Positions 15,414 to 17,712 of a stretch of DNA of 17,712 nucleotides are shown piece after piece; position 1 is the first letter of the stretch, and every line of letters begins with the position of its first letter. Source of the DNA: Desulfatibacillaceae bacterium (lineage in GTDB: Bacteria > Desulfobacterota > Desulfobacteria > Desulfobacterales > Desulfatibacillaceae); contig JASEHB010000007.1 in NCBI GenBank assembly GCA_030018745.1, positions 1-17,712 on the forward strand. The letters run 5' to 3'. The translations under genes were made by a program, and so were the position numbers. Under the pieces are notes generated by a model. The model did not search any database. It worked only from the letters and a program-made list of their open reading frames with translations, and was not told where the DNA came from.

Positions 15414-17114
15414 ATGGAAACCCGTTGGGTGTTGAAACAACCGGATTTTGACCTTGTGCGCAGCCTTTCCCGCGAGCTGGACTGCCATGAGGCCGTGGCC
15501 GCAGCCCTGGTTAACCGGGATCTTGCAAGCCCCGACAAGGCCCGCCGCTTTCTTTCCCCCGCCCTTGCAAACCTTTTGGATCCCTTTTGCTTTGCAGACA
15601 TGGACAAGGCCGTTCAGAGGGTCTGGCAGGCTCTTTTGAACAGGGAAAAAATCTGTATTTTCGGAGATTACGATGCTGACGGCATAACCTCCACAGCCCT
15701 TATGCAGGAGTTTTTGAGCGCCCTTGGAGCGGATTGCAGCACCTACATACCCCACAGGGTGGATGAGGGCTACGGTCTCAAGGAGGAGCACATCCAGACC
15801 CTTGCGGGCAATAAGCTTGTGATAACAGTTGATTGCGGCATAAGCTCCCACAAGGCCATTGAAATGCTTGCCCGCGAGGGAATTGATGTGGTTGTGACAG
15901 ACCACCACACGCCTGGGCCAACCCTGCCCGATGCTGTTGCCGTGATAAACCCCAAGCGGGGGGATTGCCCGTCTGGCCGGAGCTTTCTTGCAGGGGTGGG
16001 CGTTGCATTTTTCCTATGCGTCTGCATAAGGGCCTTTGCCAGGGATAAAGGTTTTTTCGGCTCAAAACCGGAGCCGAATTTAAAGGAATTTTTAGACCTT
16101 GTGGCCATAGGGACCCTGGCGGATGTTGTTCCTCTTGTGGAGGAAAATCGAATCCTTGTTTCTGCTGGCCTTGAGGTCATTCAAAAAAGGCGGCGTCCAG
16201 GCATAGCAGCCCTGCTGGATGTCTCCGGCGCAGGCTCAAGCCCCATAACCGAGCAGATGGTGCTTTTTGGCCTTGCCCCGCGCATAAATGCAGCAGGAAG
16301 GCTGGAGCACGCGGATGCAGCCCTGGAGCTTCTTCTTACAGAAGACTCCTGCAAGGCGTCTGATCTGGCAGCCCGCCTCAACTCCATCAACCTTGCCCGC
16401 CGCAGCGTGGAAAAGGAAATGCTGGACCAGGGCCTTGCCCTTCTGGTTGAAAAGCCATCCCTGGCAGCCTCAAAAATACTTGTGCTGTGGGATGAAAACT
16501 GGCATCCGGGCGTCATGGGCATTGTGGCCTCGCGGCTCGCCCAGCGCTTTAACCGGCCCGTGGCCCTGTTGAGCTTTCAGGGCAACCTTGCCAAAGGCTC
16601 TGCCCGAAGCGTTGCCGGAATTGATCTGCACCAATGCCTCACAGACTGCGAGGACCTTCTGGAAGCATTTGGGGGCCATGCAATGGCTGCGGGGCTGACC
16701 CTCAAGCAGGAAAACTTGAAGGCCTTTGTTGCGGCCCTTAACCGGGCTGTGGAAAACCGCGCAGACGAGCAGGCCTTTGCCCGCACCCTCACCGCGGACT
16801 GGGTTCTTGATCTTAATTCTGCTGATGAAAGGCTTGCCTTTGAGCTTGATATGCTCCGGCCCTTTGGGCCTGGCAATGAAGAGCCAATGTTTGCAGCCCA
16901 TGATCTTTCCGTGTGCTGGTCGCGGCTGGCAGGGGAAAAACACCTTGTAATGGGCTGGCTCCAGGCAAATTCCCCGCCCAGGCAGGCCATCTGGTTTGGC
17001 GCAGGGGCCTGCCTTACCAAGGGGGAGTTTTTATCCGGCGCGCTTTTCCATGTGCGCAAAAACCCTTACGGCAACGGCAAAAATGTCCAGCTTGTCGCCA
17101 AAGATGTAAGGTAG
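15414..17114 (+). CDS. recJ: Single-stranded-DNA-specific exonuclease RecJ
   Basis: This 566-residue DHH-family 5'-3' single-strand exonuclease (E. coli RecJ is 577) acts in RecF-pathway recombination, mismatch repair and base-excision repair. The Mn-binding motifs are present: DYDADG (85-90), TVDCG (about 139-142), TDHH (162-165) and the GTLADVVPL Asp. They are followed by the DHHA1 part with WHPGVMGIVASR, KGSARS and the GGHAMAAG signature, and a C-terminal OB-like domain with RPFGPGNEEP. The ATG at 15414 gives the usual N-terminus. An in-frame TTG at 15315 would add 33 residues with poor coding character. No Shine-Dalgarno is evident. The gene lies 141 nt after recD without an obvious terminator, so it may be read through from recBD or have its own weak promoter. 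Confidence 0.95.
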   Translation: METRWVLKQPDFDLVRSLSRELDCHEAVAAALVNRDLASPDKARRFLSPALANLLDPFCFADMDKAVQRVWQALLNREKICIFGDYDADGITSTALMQEFLSALGADCSTYIPHRVDEGYGLKEEHIQTLAGNKLVITVDCGISSHKAIEMLAREGIDVVVTDHHTPGPTLPDAVAVINPKRGDCPSGRSFLAGVGVAFFLCVCIRAFARDKGFFGSKPEPNLKEFLDLVAIGTLADVVPLVEENRILVSAGLEVIQKRRRPGIAALLDVSGAGSSPITEQMVLFGLAPRINAAGRLEHADAALELLLTEDSCKASDLAARLNSINLARRSVEKEMLDQGLALLVEKPSLAASKILVLWDENWHPGVMGIVASRLAQRFNRPVALLSFQGNLAKGSARSVAGIDLHQCLTDCEDLLEAFGGHAMAAGLTLKQENLKAFVAALNRAVENRADEQAFARTLTADWVLDLNSADERLAFELDMLRPFGPGNEEPMFAAHDLSVCWSRLAGEKHLVMGWLQANSPPRQAIWFGAGACLTKGEFLSGALFHVRKNPYGNGKNVQLVAKDVR

Positions 17115-17166
17115 CCAAAGCCCAAGTCATTTAGCCGCAAGGCTTAACATTGCTGCATTTCCAGGC

Positions 17167-17182
17167 AGGGCAAAGCCCTTTT
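17167..17182 (+). terminator. Weak terminator candidate after recJ
   Basis: AGGGC-AAA-GCCCT (17167-17179) forms a 5-bp hairpin followed by TTT, about 55 nt after the recJ stop. The stem is short and the T run brief, so termination here would be inefficient. No better candidate lies closer to the gene. Confidence 0.35.
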
Positions 17183-17320
17183 GCACAAATGTCCCCATCA
17201 TCCCTGTTGCACACACCCAAACCCCAAAGGCTTTGATCAAGAACAGCCTTAATTCCTTTACCCTTTTTCGCCCCGGCAAGCCTTAGCCCCCCCTTGCCAG
17301 CCTGTCCAATTTTCTGCTGA

Positions 17321-17340
17321 TGACTACAGTTTGACTACAG
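17321..17340. repeat. Tandem TGACTACAG direct repeat
   Basis: TGACTACAG occurs at 17321-17329 and 17332-17340, an 11-bp period, roughly one helical turn. It lies downstream of the tRNA 3' end. The two copies could be a paired protein-binding site, but no gene starts beside them and no integrase is seen. Confidence 0.45.
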
Positions 17341-17362
17341 AAGGCTGTTTTTTGCCACCCGT

Positions 17363-17402
17363 AAAAGAAAATCGGGGCTTGGCCTGCTACCAAGTCCCCG
17401 AT
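17363..17402 (-). terminator. Intrinsic terminator of the tRNA-Leu gene
   Basis: On the minus strand ATCGGGG and TTGG pair with CCAA and CCCCGAT around a short loop, with a small internal mismatch. The stem is followed by TTTCTTTT. It starts about 16 nt beyond the encoded CCA end, so the tRNA appears to be transcribed alone. Confidence 0.85.
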
Positions 17403-17417
17403 ATTCTTTGTTTTTTT

Positions 17418-17504
17418 TGGTGCCGGAGGTCGGAATCGAACCGACATGGGCTTACGCCCACTGGATTTTGAGTCCAGCGCGTCTACCAGTTTCACCACTC
17501 CGGC
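17418..17504 (-). tRNA. tRNA-Leu (anticodon CAA)
   Basis: This is an 87-nt class II tRNA read on the minus strand. The acceptor stem GCCGGAG/CTCCGGC is perfect. The anticodon stem CTGGA/TCCAG has the loop CTCAAAA, giving anticodon CAA (Leu, UUG codons). There is a long variable arm with a GGGC/GCCC stem, as expected for tRNA-Leu, and a T arm GTCGG-TTCGATT-CCGAC. The discriminator A is followed by a genome-encoded CCA (17418-17420). It is flanked by its own promoter and terminator. Confidence 0.97.
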
Positions 17505-17515
17505 GAAGTTTTCGG

Positions 17516-17544
17516 ATGCTAAAGAATTGCCGCCTTCTTGTCAA
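17516..17544 (-). promoter_or_regulatory. Promoter of the tRNA-Leu gene
   Basis: On the minus strand TTGACA (17544-17539), a 17-nt spacer and TAGCAT (17521-17516) form a good sigma70 promoter. The predicted start lies only a few bases before the mature tRNA 5' end at 17504, which fits a short 5' leader removed by RNase P. Confidence 0.75.
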
Positions 17545-17653
17545 TCCCGTGAAGTTATTTTTATTGTGCTGCACAATCAGCCAGGAGTCCGCCCTAAAGC
17601 CAGGGAGCCTTGCAATTAAATCTGTTTTCAACCTTGGCGGGCTAAATTTAGGC

Positions 17654-17683
17654 TTGACATGGTTGCTGACAATGAAATATATG
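17654..17683 (+). promoter_or_regulatory. Sigma70 promoter pointing out of the right edge
   Basis: TTGACA (17654-17659) is followed after 18 nt by TATATG (17678-17683). The promoter faces right, toward a gene beyond the window, and its -10 box abuts and slightly overlaps the palindrome at 17681-17705. Confidence 0.65.
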
Positions 17684-17705
17684 AGTATATGTTCATATAC
17701 TTCAT
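17681..17705. promoter_or_regulatory. Palindromic operator overlapping the right-edge promoter
   Basis: GTATATG-TT-CATATAC (17685-17700) is a perfect 7-bp inverted repeat. The symmetry extends outward with ATGA on the left (17681-17684) and TCAT on the right (17702-17705), broken by one extra base. It sits at the -10 and start region, where a bound dimer would block RNA polymerase. AT-rich palindromes of this shape are common operators of ArsR/SmtB-type repressors. The family assignment is inference, since the regulated gene is outside the window. Confidence 0.6.
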
Positions 17706-17712
17706 TGACTTG

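Larger units (their letters stand above)
17115..17417. other. Spacer between recJ and the tRNA gene
   Basis: No gene is seen in these 303 bp. They contain a weak plus-strand terminator candidate (17167-17182), a pair of TGACTACAG direct repeats (17321-17340), a 4-bp hairpin ACAG-AAGG-CTGT running into T6 (17337-17353), and the terminator of the minus-strand tRNA (17363-17402). Confidence 0.5.

Noticed and set aside
17283..17498. Minus-strand 71-codon frame beginning MVKLVDALDSKSSG
   Set aside because: It is the familiar false ORF produced by translating a tRNA-Leu gene; it lies on the tRNA, its terminator and spacer.

Overview
The window looks like ordinary chromosome from a Gram-negative, moderately GC-rich bacterium. 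It most resembles a sulfate-reducer-type deltaproteobacterium (Desulfobacterota, Desulfobacterales-like). That placement is an inference from gene style (a two-TM GAF cyclase beside a TPR protein, an HAE1-type RND pump, RecB/RecD/RecJ), from codon use rich in CTT, GCC and GGC, and from frequent TTG or weak-SD starts. No insertion sequence, integrase, prophage gene or CRISPR array was seen.

Left part (1-4981): a cold-shock protein gene (427-627, +) sits behind a good sigma70 promoter and a roughly 210-nt structured leader, and ends in a strong intrinsic terminator. Converging on it from the right is a two-gene efflux operon on the minus strand: a periplasmic adaptor (3920-4981) followed, with a 4-nt overlap, by an HAE1-type RND transporter (717-3923). 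No outer-membrane channel gene is present.

Middle part (4982-9725): a 505-bp divergent spacer leads to a membrane-anchored GAF plus class III nucleotide cyclase (5487-6962, +). It carries the Thr typical of class IIIb adenylate cyclases. A 479-bp gap follows, with a promoter-like element and consecutive stem-loops. Next comes a TPR-like protein with an uncharacterised C-terminal domain (7442-8440, +), a terminator, and a secreted DUF4139-type protein (8589-9725, +).

Right part (9778-17114): a recombination and repair block on the plus strand. recB (helicase-nuclease) overlaps recD (helicase) by 4 nt, and recJ (single-strand exonuclease) follows after 141 nt. All catalytic motifs are visible. 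recC, the usual third subunit of the RecBCD enzyme, is not in the window, although both sides of recBD are visible. The window ends with a minus-strand tRNA-Leu(CAA) that has its own promoter and terminator, and then a plus-strand promoter overlapping a near-perfect AT-rich palindrome. That palindrome is probably a repressor operator for a gene just beyond the right edge.

The recombination genes would act together in double-strand-break resection and single-strand degradation. The pump pair would form a tripartite exporter with a TolC-like protein encoded elsewhere. The cyclase and TPR protein may be a signalling pair. No clearly novel multi-gene system was found. The best candidates for a second look are the right-edge operator, the recC-less recBD locus, and the structured intergenic region before the TPR gene.
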